Positions 25,317 through 33,410 of a stretch of DNA of 34,816 bases are shown in pieces; the stretch's first letter is position 1; each line of letters opens with the position of its first letter. Both the position numbers and the translations under genes were made by a program. Origin of the DNA: Nitrosomonadaceae bacterium (GTDB taxonomy: Bacteria; Pseudomonadota; Gammaproteobacteria; Burkholderiales; Nitrosomonadaceae); NCBI GenBank assembly GCA_002721545.1, contig PBKR01000015.1, forward strand, positions 1 through 34,816, written 5' to 3'. Below the pieces are notes generated by a model. It worked only from the letters and a program-made list of their open reading frames with translations, was not told the origin of the DNA and ran no database searches.

Positions 25317-26042
25317 ATGCGCACACTGCTTCTTGCCGCTGGTTTAGGAACACGGTTACGCCCCATAACAAATTCTGTTCCTAAATGCCTTGTCGATATA
25401 AATGGCAAACCGTTGCTTGATTATTGGATTGAACTTTTAAGTAAAAGCGGTGTTGATGAGTTCCTGATCAATCTCCATTATTTACCAGACGCCGTTATGT
25501 CTTATATAGAAAGCTGTCGGTATCCTGTAAAAATTACAACTGTATATGAGGATAAGCTTTTAGGCACGGGAGGGACGCTTTTAAAAAATAAATTATATTT
25601 TCGTGATGAACCTTTGATTTTGGTTCATGCAGATAATTTGTCAATGTTTGATGTGAGTGATTTCTTTCAAAGATATGAAAAAAGAGAAGCGGATGTCGAA
25701 ATAACAATGATGACTTTTGATTCTCCTAATCCGAAAGAATGTGGAATCGTTGAATTGGATGATCTTGGAATTGTAAGAGCGTTTCATGAGAAGGTGGCGG
25801 CTCCTCCAGGGAGATTAGCAAATGGTGCAGTATATATATTGTCCCCTTCGGTTTTGAATTTTCTAGAGACCCTCGGAAAAGAAGAAATAGATTTTAGTAC
25901 CGAAGTTTTGCCTCATTTCATAGGGCGTATCAATACATTTCATAATAATACTTATCATAGGGATATAGGAACCGTGGAAAGTCTGCGGGTTGCTCAAGAA
26001 GAGTTTGCCGATATTTATGACCTGCCCCGAAAAAATATTTAA
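25317..26042 (+). CDS. Sugar-1-phosphate nucleotidyltransferase, RmlA/HddC-like
   Basis: The 241-residue protein starts MRTLLLAAGLGTRLRPITNS followed by VPKCLVDINGKPLLDYW, the signature GxGTRxxPxTxxxPKxxLxxxGxPxL of RmlA-type nucleotidyltransferases. HADNLSMF carries the metal-binding Asp. NGAVYILSP and YHRDIGTVESL complete the fold. There is no C-terminal acetyltransferase repeat, so it is not GlmU-like. Length and sequence fit HddC (GDP-heptose) or glucose/mannose-1-phosphate nucleotidyltransferases. It follows the HldE-like gene after 2 bases and is followed immediately by the GT4 gene, so all three should be cotranslated. It could activate the heptose 1-phosphate, which leaves the N-terminal domain of the preceding protein with a second, different activation job. 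Confidence 0.87.
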   Translation: MRTLLLAAGLGTRLRPITNSVPKCLVDINGKPLLDYWIELLSKSGVDEFLINLHYLPDAVMSYIESCRYPVKITTVYEDKLLGTGGTLLKNKLYFRDEPLILVHADNLSMFDVSDFFQRYEKREADVEITMMTFDSPNPKECGIVELDDLGIVRAFHEKVAAPPGRLANGAVYILSPSVLNFLETLGKEEIDFSTEVLPHFIGRINTFHNNTYHRDIGTVESLRVAQEEFADIYDLPRKNI

Positions 26043-27269
26043 ATGACCAAAGTTTTATTTATGTCCTATGACGGAATAACCGACCCACTTGGGCAATCAC
26101 AAGTATTGCCTTATGTTTTAGAGTTAAGTCGCCAGGGATTCAATTTTACCTTGCTCAGTTGTGAAAAGCCGGATGCTTATAAAAAAAATAAAGGTAATAT
26201 AGAAAAAATTTTGGAAGGAACGAAGGTGAAGTGGGCACCAATTTCCTATACAAAAAAGCCACCTATCATTTCAACTCTGTATGATTATTGGAGGTTAAAA
26301 AGAAAAGCTATCTCACTGCATCGCATAAACAATTTCCAATCAACTCATTGCCGCAGTTATATTCCCGCTATGATTGGCCTGTGGATGAAAAAAAATTTTA
26401 GAATAAAATTTATTTTTGACATGCGCGGCTTTTGGGCTGATGAGAGGGTCGATGGAGGTATCTGGGACTTGGATAAGATTGTTTACCGGAAAATTTTTCA
26501 TTTTTTCAAAGAAAAGGAAAAAGAATTTCTAGAGAATGCAGATCACATTGTCAGCCTAACCCATGCAGGAAAAAAGGAGATGGATAGTTGGAATCATATA
26601 AATAAAAGCCCTTTACCTATTACTGTTATCCCTTGTTGTGCTGACACAACCCTTTTTGATCGTCAAAAGGTAAAAGCAGAATCACTACAGAAGGCACGGG
26701 AAAAATTGGGGATCAAACCGGATGAATTAGTATTAACTTATCTTGGATCTATCGGTACCTGGTATCTACTGGATGAAATGCTAGCATTCTTCAGTGTATA
26801 CCTTGAGAAATTTCCAACTGCAAAATTTCTGTTCATAACGCAGGATAACTCGGAGAAAATTCACTCCAAAGCGCGTACAGTTGGTATCCCAACAGACCGG
26901 GTGCTTATTGTCTCATCTAAACGAGCATCTGTTCCTATTTATGCGTTGCTAGGGGACTATTCTATATTTTTCATTAAACCCTCTTTTTCGAAAATGTCGT
27001 CATCACCTACCAAGCAAGGCGAGCTAATGGCATTAGGTATTCCAGTCATATGCAATTCAGGTGTAGGCGATACTGATAAGATAGTCAGAAAATATGATTC
27101 AGGACTTATTGTTGAATCATTTAATACTTTGAATTACCAAGAAGTTGTTGAAAAAATAAAACACTCATCATTTGACAAGGATAAAATTCGCAATGGTGCA
27201 ATGGAATATTTTGCACTTCAGATAGCTGTTTCAAAATATAAATCTATATACGACTCACTCCTAAACTGA
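26043..27269 (+). CDS. GT4-family glycosyltransferase
   Basis: The ATG abuts the previous stop (TAA 26040-26042). This 408-residue GT-B protein has the retaining GT4 layout. An N-terminal Rossmann half carries VLFMSYDGITDPLGQSQVLP, a frequent start of polysaccharide GT4 enzymes, then FIFDMRGFWADERVDG and DHIVSLTHAGK. The C-terminal half has VLTYLGSIGTWYLLDEML, YALLGDYSIFFIKPS, and KQGELMALGIPVICNSGVGD. The last holds the E-x-x-A-x-G-x-P signature that contacts the nucleotide sugar. It probably transfers the sugar activated by the upstream genes to a lipid-linked acceptor on the cytoplasmic side. Its 3' end overlaps the 3' end of a convergent methyltransferase remnant by 26 bases. Confidence 0.9.
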   Translation: MTKVLFMSYDGITDPLGQSQVLPYVLELSRQGFNFTLLSCEKPDAYKKNKGNIEKILEGTKVKWAPISYTKKPPIISTLYDYWRLKRKAISLHRINNFQSTHCRSYIPAMIGLWMKKNFRIKFIFDMRGFWADERVDGGIWDLDKIVYRKIFHFFKEKEKEFLENADHIVSLTHAGKKEMDSWNHINKSPLPITVIPCCADTTLFDRQKVKAESLQKAREKLGIKPDELVLTYLGSIGTWYLLDEMLAFFSVYLEKFPTAKFLFITQDNSEKIHSKARTVGIPTDRVLIVSSKRASVPIYALLGDYSIFFIKPSFSKMSSSPTKQGELMALGIPVICNSGVGDTDKIVRKYDSGLIVESFNTLNYQEVVEKIKHSSFDKDKIRNGAMEYFALQIAVSKYKSIYDSLLN

Positions 27270-27636
27270 GAAAAAAATCCTTATATTTATTAGTAAAATC
27301 AATAACTGAAAATGAACAACGTTTCGATAGCTCCTTACCAATTAAAGCCTTAATTTCATCAATAACAATAGGCTCAAAATCTATACCGTGCACATTCTCA
27401 ACGGATTGAAGTACGATTGGCACTCCAAATGCATCTCCACACCCTACCTCCAAGGCTGTCTTTTTCCCATCTAGAAGTTTCGCACAAAACTTATATCATG
27501 CTAGCGTAAACGAAAGATGTTTTGGATCACTGCGCCATATCCAACTTGTCCAGGCGCATAACTTAACCGGACCTTGCGTTAGATAGGAGTCATATTCAAT
27601 TTGACATTGAGGCTCTTTTGTCTTTTTTGTTTCCAT
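27244..27636 (-). pseudogene. SAM methyltransferase, nonsense-mutated and truncated
   Basis: The minus-strand frame from ATG 27636 reads METKKTKEPQ, then CAWTSWIWRSDPKHLSFTLA, then a TGA (27498-27496). It continues in the same frame as YKFCAKLL, then LEVGCGDAFGVPIVLQSV (motif I) and IDFEPIVIDEI (motif II). Relatives usually have an RYKF-type segment where the stop falls, so CGA to TGA is a likely change. After about 60 further residues the frame runs into the 3' end of the convergent GT4 gene and stops at 27244; the rest of the methyltransferase is missing. It is the last gene of the minus-strand block GT4-reductase-methyltransferase. A short product from the TTG at 27453 is possible but would lack most of the fold. 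Confidence 0.78.
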
Positions 27637-27691
27637 TTTTTCCTAACCTTTCCCATACGTTCTGTCTGTTTAAATTAACAGGGAGAGTGAG

Positions 27692-28600
27692 CTAACCTAG
27701 ATAACCCTGATAGTAATGTTTAATATATTCTGATAAGCAAATACGCCAGTCACGCATCTGGTTTAAACCACGTAATTCAAGTTTTTTATTTATTAACCTT
27801 TCAGAGGGGGGGCGCTCAGCAAAATATTCTTTTTTCCAATGATCAGACTGGACCGGAGTGATCTTGATTGTGTCTGTCATACCAAGAACCTTTAAAAGTT
27901 CCTGAGTTACCTCAAATCTACTGGTAACCCCAGAACATACCATGTTATAAAGTCCCCATAGCTCCTTTTGAATGAGTGACTTAACATTACCGGCGAAATC
28001 ATGTGTGTAAGTGGGTGACCCTAATTTGTCATTAACAATAAACAGTTCTCTATTTCCTTGTTTGATTTGGGCCATGATTTTTTGAATGAACTTTTTATCC
28101 TTTTTTGGTCCTCCTCCCATCATCCAACCTGGGCGGCAAATTATATAACGGGGACTATTCTTTTCTACAAAGATCTCTCCTGCGTATTTGCTTCTGGCAT
28201 AGTGCCCTAATGGATTTGGCTGATCCCAATCATCGTAGATGTCCTTTTGACCATCAAATATTCCTGCTGTACTGATGTATAAAATTGGAATATCAAGTTC
28301 ATTAGCAATATAGACGGCATTTTCAACTGCAAGTGTATTGGTTCTGTATGTCTCATCTATGTTTTGCTCACAAAACTCTAGGTCGGTGAATGCGCCTAGA
28401 TGAAAAAGGAAGTCTGGCTGAAAATCTTGCACGTCATTTTTATAAGCATCGTAGTCAATAAAATCCAGGGTGGAAAGCCAGTTTTCATTGACATTTATAT
28501 CGGTACATTTTAACTCATAGTCTTTATTAAAAACTTTGTAGAAGGCTTCGCCTAACATTCCTCCGCAACCGGCTATATAAATTTTCTTTTTAGAATCCAT
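27692..28600 (-). CDS. RmlD-like NAD(P)-dependent sugar reductase/epimerase
   Basis: This 302-residue extended SDR starts MDSKKKIYIAGCGGMLGEAF, with the cofactor loop GCGGMLG. Landmarks in order are HLGAFTDLEFCEQN (as in RmlD, xxGxxTxVxxCE), ISTAGIFDGQ, HYARSKYAGE (YxxxK), CRPGWMMGGG, DKLGSPTYTHDFA and YNMVCSG. The D-x-x-G-S-P-T-x-x-x-D-x-A signature is diagnostic of the RmlD family (dTDP-4-dehydrorhamnose reductase and MAT2B relatives). It probably reduces the 4-keto group of a deoxy-sugar nucleotide. It starts 12 bases after the GT4 gene stops, on the minus strand, and belongs to the inverted block. It is not closely similar to the RmlD-like protein at 16059, so the two likely serve different sugars. 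Confidence 0.88.
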   Translation of the reverse strand: MDSKKKIYIAGCGGMLGEAFYKVFNKDYELKCTDINVNENWLSTLDFIDYDAYKNDVQDFQPDFLFHLGAFTDLEFCEQNIDETYRTNTLAVENAVYIANELDIPILYISTAGIFDGQKDIYDDWDQPNPLGHYARSKYAGEIFVEKNSPRYIICRPGWMMGGGPKKDKKFIQKIMAQIKQGNRELFIVNDKLGSPTYTHDFAGNVKSLIQKELWGLYNMVCSGVTSRFEVTQELLKVLGMTDTIKITPVQSDHWKKEYFAERPPSERLINKKLELRGLNQMRDWRICLSEYIKHYYQGYLG

Positions 28601-28612
28601 AAAATATATTTA

Positions 28613-29689
28613 TCAGAGTTTGTTTAAGATTGATAGATATTGCAATTTGACAACATCTTGCGAAAACTTGTTTAGTACTGTATTCCGGGCGGCCTTTCCA
28701 AGTTTTTTGCGCAAATCAGGGTTGTTAATTAAAGTTTCAAAGGTGTCTATCCAATCAGTTTCAGTTTTTACTAGGCAGCCATTCTCAAGATGCTGAATAA
28801 TTAAAGGATTTGTGCCAACATTAGTTGCAACGGTAGGCAATCCAAATGCCATATACTGGATAGCTTTTAGACCACTTTTACCCAAAACCCATTTGTTCTG
28901 GGAAAGAGGATATGCTCCTATATCGATACCTTGTAAATCTTCAACTTCCTTATCTTTAGACCACTGGATTACCTCTAAGTCTATTCCGGGAAGTTCATAT
29001 TCAAAATTACCAATAACTCTCAGACGAAATTCGCAGCGCTTATTTAGCTCAATAAACACATTACGCAAGAGATCCAGATAATGCATTGAGCTGAATGTTC
29101 CAGTCCACCCGATTACTATTTTATGGTCATTTGTATAAGAGTTTGCGGGTAGAAAATGGTTTGTATCAATCGATGATGAAATATAGGTACAAGATTTTTT
29201 AACATTAATGCTAAGGCAATGGTCGTTTAAAAAAGGTGAGCTGGTAATAACATGGTCAGCGGTTTTAATTAAGTGTTCAGTTTTTCCAACGCTTTTTAAA
29301 CTTTTAACCAACGGATTAATGGTATTACTTTTTTCCATTAAAACATTGTCCTCAATGTCATAGACTAAACTTCTGGCGAGAAATCTGAACAACCTTTCAA
29401 AAAAAGAAGTTCCGAAAGGAGTAACCCACATAAAAACGTAGACGATATCATAGCGTTGAATGCGAAAGATATCGCATACCCTTCTCATGTATCCTCGTAG
29501 TGTACCCAATATTTTTGCAGTGTATTTGTGAGGCTTATAAACTATCTCCCACGCCTTAATATCCAAAAAGGATGACATCGTTATTTCTAATCCATTTCCC
29601 CTCCAGTGGTCAAAATATTGTTCATATTTTAATCGTTGACCTGCGGCAGAATTATAAGGAAAGGGGCATATCACAAGAATTTTTTTCAT
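28613..29689 (-). CDS. GT4-like glycosyltransferase
   Basis: The ATG at 29689 (358 residues) is preferred over the in-frame GTG at 29704 because AGGATAAAGG precedes it. The protein starts MKKILVICPFPYNSAAGQRL with EQYFDHW soon after, a GT-B N-terminal half. HVITSSPFLNDH and SSSIDTNHF mark the domain linker. VIGWTGTFSSMHYLD, IGAYPLSQNKWVLGKSGLKA and YMAFGLPTVATNVGTNP form the C-terminal donor-binding half. It lacks the textbook EX7E but keeps the K-x-x-Q-x-M-A-x-G-x-P-x-V region of GT4 proteins. It heads the minus-strand block with the reductase. A partial copy of its first 33 codons and of its upstream region lies at 29969-30229. Confidence 0.87.
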   Translation of the reverse strand: MKKILVICPFPYNSAAGQRLKYEQYFDHWRGNGLEITMSSFLDIKAWEIVYKPHKYTAKILGTLRGYMRRVCDIFRIQRYDIVYVFMWVTPFGTSFFERLFRFLARSLVYDIEDNVLMEKSNTINPLVKSLKSVGKTEHLIKTADHVITSSPFLNDHCLSINVKKSCTYISSSIDTNHFLPANSYTNDHKIVIGWTGTFSSMHYLDLLRNVFIELNKRCEFRLRVIGNFEYELPGIDLEVIQWSKDKEVEDLQGIDIGAYPLSQNKWVLGKSGLKAIQYMAFGLPTVATNVGTNPLIIQHLENGCLVKTETDWIDTFETLINNPDLRKKLGKAARNTVLNKFSQDVVKLQYLSILNKL

Positions 29690-29817
29690 AGCCTTTATCC
29701 TCACCCCAGATCATGCCAGTAAGGCATTTTCTGAGAGAAAAAAATATCTGTTAAATCGAAATGATTCATCTTTTGTCTAATTGATTCTTTGGAGAAGAAG
29801 TTTTCTATGGTGTGAGG

Positions 29818-29866
29818 CTTGCTATCAACTGTTAAGATAAAAATGTTTTATTTCATCTCGCGAGAA
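29818..29866. repeat. Imperfect repeat, copy 1, upstream of the minus-strand GT4 gene
   Basis: CTTGCTATCAACTGTTAAGA and the following 25-30 bases match copy 2 at 30181-30229 with scattered substitutions, best over the first 37 bases. It lies about 130 bases before the GT4 start codon (minus strand). Together with the gene-start scrap at 29969-30112, this shows that the upstream region was duplicated with the gene start. The shared part may hold the promoter. The rest of the 680-base gap 29690-30369 shows no other gene. Confidence 0.6.
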
Positions 29867-29968
29867 TTATAATGGTTTCTGGTGTTGTTGTAAATTTTCG
29901 ATTGCCCTGTACTTATAAACAAAATTTTCTTACTTTATATGTGATAAATATTGCACCTATTGATATGA

Positions 29969-30112
29969 TCATTGCGTGTTGTTGCTGATAGCAAGCGAGT
30001 CACTATATCCATTTTCGCGCCAGTGGTCAAAGTTTTGTTCGAATTTCAATTTTTCTCCTGCCGCCACTCCCTGGGGGAAGGGACAAACAACTAAAAGTTT
30101 TTTGTTTTTCAT
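29969..30112 (-). pseudogene. Duplicated N-terminal scrap of the GT4 gene
   Basis: The minus-strand frame from ATG 30112 reads MKNKKLLVVCPFPQGVAAGE, then KLKFEQNFDHWRENG, before losing similarity and stopping at TGA 29971-29969 (47 codons). The intact neighbour reads MKKILVICPFPYNSAAGQRL and KYEQYFDHWRGNG at the same places. The remainder of this second gene is gone. The divergence (about 60-70% identity at protein level by eye) shows it is not a recent duplication, but rather a related gene lost by deletion. Confidence 0.72.
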
Positions 30113-30180
30113 TTGTCTTGATGCGTAGAGCCAATAAAATTATTGAATATTCTTAACCTTTCGAATTATTAGGGGTAACC

Positions 30181-30229
30181 CTTGCTGTTAATTGTTAAGA
30201 TGAGAATGCTTTATTTGACCTGGTGAAAT
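30181..30229. repeat. Imperfect repeat, copy 2, upstream of the GT4 scrap
   Basis: CTTGCTGTTAATTGTTAAGA and following bases match copy 1 at 29818-29866. It lies about 70 bases before the start codon of the scrap on the minus strand and about 140 bases before asnB on the plus strand, so any regulatory site inside could act in either direction. Confidence 0.58.
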
Positions 30230-30369
30230 GGTAGGCCAGATAGTTTGGAAACTAGATCAGGAAACCACCCAGCTAAAAACAATATCTCCAAAATGATGGA
30301 ATGTGAAGTGGAAAAGGATTTATTTAATATTAAAAGGCCCAGTCTGGTCGTAGTGGGGTATGGACAATA

Positions 30370-32373
30370 ATGTGTGGTGTTACCGGGATATTCGGGCCAA
30401 TAAAAAATGATTCTTTAAAAGATGTCGCGGAGTTGATGACCGATTCTTTGGTTCATCGCGGACCTGATGATGATGGAGTGTGGCTGGATGCCGACTCAAG
30501 GATCGCGTTGGGTCATCGCCGGCTTTCCATCCTTGACCTTTCTTATCAAGGTCATCAACCTATGTTGTCCTCAGATGACCGTTATGTGATGGTGTTTAAC
30601 GGTGAGATTTATAACCATCTTGAATTAAGGAATGAACTGGAGAAAGAATCTGCGAACTCTGCCCCCCAGTCGTGGCGTGGTCATTCTGACACAGAGACTC
30701 TTCTAGCCTGTATTTCCCTTTGGGGAGTGAAGGAGACCTTGGAGCGTTCTGTGGGTATGTTTGCTCTTGCCGTGTGGGACCGCTTGGAGCGCCAACTTTA
30801 TCTGGGCCGGGACCGGATGGGTGAAAAACCCCTTTATTACGGGTGGGTTGGTAGCGCATTTGTTTTTGCCTCGGAACTTAAGGCTTTAAAATGTTTTCCG
30901 GAATTTGCCAACCCGGTCGACCGGAATGTTCTTGCGCTTTACCTGCGGTATTGTTATGTGCCTTCCCCATACTCCATTTACGAAAATATATTCAAGCTTC
31001 AACCCGGTTGCCTGTTGACCATCGCAGATCAGGCAATAAAGAATCCCCCTTCGGCAATACCAAAGGCTCCATTGTCCGAGAATGGTTTTATTCTAGATCG
31101 TTGGTGGTCGTTGGAATCACTCGTCTCGGACAGTAGACAGAATCAAATCACCGATGAACGTACAGCTATTGAAATGTTGGAAACCGGGCTGATCGAATCT
31201 ATTAAACTGCAATCTATTGCAGACGTCCCATTGGGAGCATTTCTTTCTGGAGGGATAGATTCATCATCCATCGTTAGTTTGATGCAACAACACTCTTCCC
31301 GGCCCGTAAAAACATTCACTATTGGTTTTGAAGAGGATCGATACAATGAGGCCGTTTACGCAAAAAATATAGCAAAACATCTCGGCACAGAGCATATTGA
31401 GTTATACATGTCATCTTCCGATGCTCTTTCGATCATTGCAGATTTGCCTCAAATTTATGATGAGCCTTTTGCAGATTCTTCCCAAATACCAACTCATTTA
31501 GTCTGCTGTCAGGCAAGATCGGAAATGAAAGTGGCATTATCTGGGGATGGGGGAGATGAGCTATTTGGCGGCTATAACCGATATTTCTGGGCACAGCGAA
31601 TCTGGAATAAGGTGGGTTGGCTACCTAAACCATTAAGGTCAATATTGAGTAATATAATTACTACCATCCCGACAGGCTCCTGGGATTCTCTGGCGAAACC
31701 ATTCAATGCATGTCTCCCTTTAAAGAAAAGACAGAGACTAATAGGCGATAAGGCTCACAAACTTGCATCCAGATTACGAAATGTCAATGATCTGGCTGAG
31801 TTGTATTATAGCCTAGTGTCGGAATGGGAAGATCCTGCGAAGGTTGTTCTCAATGCCAAGGAGCCCACGACCGTTTTTGATAAGCAATCTTTTTTTTCAG
31901 GCGGGAAAGAAAATGAGCATCGCATGATGTATTGCGATGCAATGACTTATCTTCCGGATGATATTTTATGTAAAGTGGATCGTGCGGCAATGAGGGTGGG
32001 CCTTGAAACGCGAGTGCCTTTCCTCGATCACCGTGTTGTAGAAATGGCATGGCGCATTCCCTTAAACCTGAAAATTCGAAATGGGCAGGGTAAGTGGGTG
32101 TTGAGGCAGATATTGAATAAATACGTGCCCCAAAACCTAATTGACCGTCCAAAAGCCGGATTTGCAGTTCCCGTGGGAGAATGGCTTCGGGGTCCCTTAA
32201 GGGATTGGGCAGAGGCTTTGCTTGATGAATCGCGCTTGAAAAGAGAGGGTTATTTCGATCCGAAACCCATCCGCAAAAAATGGGTGGAACATAAGACAGG
32301 AGCCCGAAACTGGACGCCATCACTCTGGACTGTGATCATGTTTCAAACTTGGATTGAATCCCAGAAAACTTGA
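30370..32373 (+). CDS. asnB: Asparagine synthase (glutamine-hydrolysing), AsnB-type
   Basis: This 667-residue protein starts MCGVTGIFGP; Cys2 becomes the N-terminal glutaminase nucleophile after Met removal. LVHRGPDDDG, LGHRRLSILD, VFNGEIYN and SDTETLL are the class II glutamine amidotransferase landmarks. The synthetase half has the pyrophosphate loop SGGIDSSS (residues 293-300), ALSGDGGDELFGGYNRY and PDDILCKVDRAAM. All key residues are present. AsnB-type proteins in polysaccharide loci often amidate uronic acids or other carboxylates of the glycan instead of, or besides, making asparagine. That role is inferred from context. It reads away from the minus-strand GT4 gene; a GGGG-containing leader precedes the ATG. 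Confidence 0.93.
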   Translation: MCGVTGIFGPIKNDSLKDVAELMTDSLVHRGPDDDGVWLDADSRIALGHRRLSILDLSYQGHQPMLSSDDRYVMVFNGEIYNHLELRNELEKESANSAPQSWRGHSDTETLLACISLWGVKETLERSVGMFALAVWDRLERQLYLGRDRMGEKPLYYGWVGSAFVFASELKALKCFPEFANPVDRNVLALYLRYCYVPSPYSIYENIFKLQPGCLLTIADQAIKNPPSAIPKAPLSENGFILDRWWSLESLVSDSRQNQITDERTAIEMLETGLIESIKLQSIADVPLGAFLSGGIDSSSIVSLMQQHSSRPVKTFTIGFEEDRYNEAVYAKNIAKHLGTEHIELYMSSSDALSIIADLPQIYDEPFADSSQIPTHLVCCQARSEMKVALSGDGGDELFGGYNRYFWAQRIWNKVGWLPKPLRSILSNIITTIPTGSWDSLAKPFNACLPLKKRQRLIGDKAHKLASRLRNVNDLAELYYSLVSEWEDPAKVVLNAKEPTTVFDKQSFFSGGKENEHRMMYCDAMTYLPDDILCKVDRAAMRVGLETRVPFLDHRVVEMAWRIPLNLKIRNGQGKWVLRQILNKYVPQNLIDRPKAGFAVPVGEWLRGPLRDWAEALLDESRLKREGYFDPKPIRKKWVEHKTGARNWTPSLWTVIMFQTWIESQKT

Positions 32374-32479
32374 ATTAAATAGGTCGAGTCCCTTGGGGTT
32401 TAACCACGGTTAGATTTTGATATTAATAATAGCTTCTAAGTTGAAAAAAGTTATCGTGGAAAAATTTATAGTTAGTCCG

Positions 32480-33352
32480 ATGAAGACACGTTTGATTGGC
32501 AAAAAAGCGATCAATGTTTTCGCCTGTGATACAGGTAATGTAGATCAGAAAACTATTCAATCTTTTGGAGATGAGTGGAAAAGTTTTAGCAAATTCTCAG
32601 ATCATGAAATCAAAGTCGCAGGCGATCAATATTTTGATATTGTGCCGGCAAACATTTATTCAGGAAAATATGTGCTGGATGTTGGTTGTGGGACGGGAAG
32701 ATGGTCTAAATATATAAGCCAAATGGCTGGTGAATTGGAAGCCATTGACCCCAGCGAAGCAGTAATTTCAGCAGCTGCATTGTTGCAAGATAATGAAAAT
32801 GTGCGTGTCAGCCAGGCAAGCGCTGGAAATATTCCATTTCCTGATGATACGTTTGATTTTGTATTGAGTCTCGGGGTATTGCACCATATTCCAGACACTC
32901 GACGAGCAATGCAAAAATGCATAGATAAGGTAAAACCTGGTGGGCACTTCCTCGTGTATTTATATTACTCCCTAGATAACCGGGGTATTTTATTTCGATC
33001 CCTTTTTTGTCTTTCAAATTTTGTGAGAAAAATTATTTCACTATTGCCCTTCAAATTTAAAAAATTGATCTGTGACCTTATCGCATTCACAATTTATTTA
33101 CCCTTCATTTTTATGTCAAGAATTCTAGAAATAATTGGATTTGGAAAATGGTTAAAATATGTTCCTCTCTCTTATTATGTTGGAAAAAGTTTGAATATTA
33201 TTCGAAATGATGCGTTGGACCGTTTTGGCACTCCCCTTGAACAACGTTTTTCGAGAAATGAAATTCATAAAATGTTGGTCGATTGTGGTTTGACGGAAAT
33301 CGTATTTTCAGAGAAAGAGCCTTACTGGCATGCGATAGGAAAAAAGAATTAA
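32480..33352 (+). CDS. Class I SAM-dependent methyltransferase
   Basis: The frame is open from TTG 32417, but ATG 32480 (290 residues) is the first ATG and fits the fold better; GTG 32456 is an alternative. No start has a good Shine-Dalgarno. Motif I is VLDVGCGTGRWSKYI, motif II is LEAIDPSE, motif IV region is IPFPDDTFDFVLSLGVLHHI and post-motif VKPGGHFLVYLYYS. Residues about 195-250 are hydrophobic and may lie in or on the membrane. The order of parts, with a hydrophobic C-terminal half and a late basic stretch, resembles the methyltransferase at 5006, though without the zinc ribbon. A glycan or lipid-linked substrate is likely. Confidence 0.85.
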   Translation: MKTRLIGKKAINVFACDTGNVDQKTIQSFGDEWKSFSKFSDHEIKVAGDQYFDIVPANIYSGKYVLDVGCGTGRWSKYISQMAGELEAIDPSEAVISAAALLQDNENVRVSQASAGNIPFPDDTFDFVLSLGVLHHIPDTRRAMQKCIDKVKPGGHFLVYLYYSLDNRGILFRSLFCLSNFVRKIISLLPFKFKKLICDLIAFTIYLPFIFMSRILEIIGFGKWLKYVPLSYYVGKSLNIIRNDALDRFGTPLEQRFSRNEIHKMLVDCGLTEIVFSEKEPYWHAIGKKN

Positions 33353-33410
33353 TCCATAGGTAATAGCGAACAATTAATAACACACATGATTATTACGTGA
33401 GTTAGATAAT

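Noticed and set aside
31850-32323. Minus-strand open frame of 157 codons inside asnB
   Set aside because: It lies wholly opposite a strongly conserved asparagine synthase coding region and shows no family motif; it is a shadow frame.
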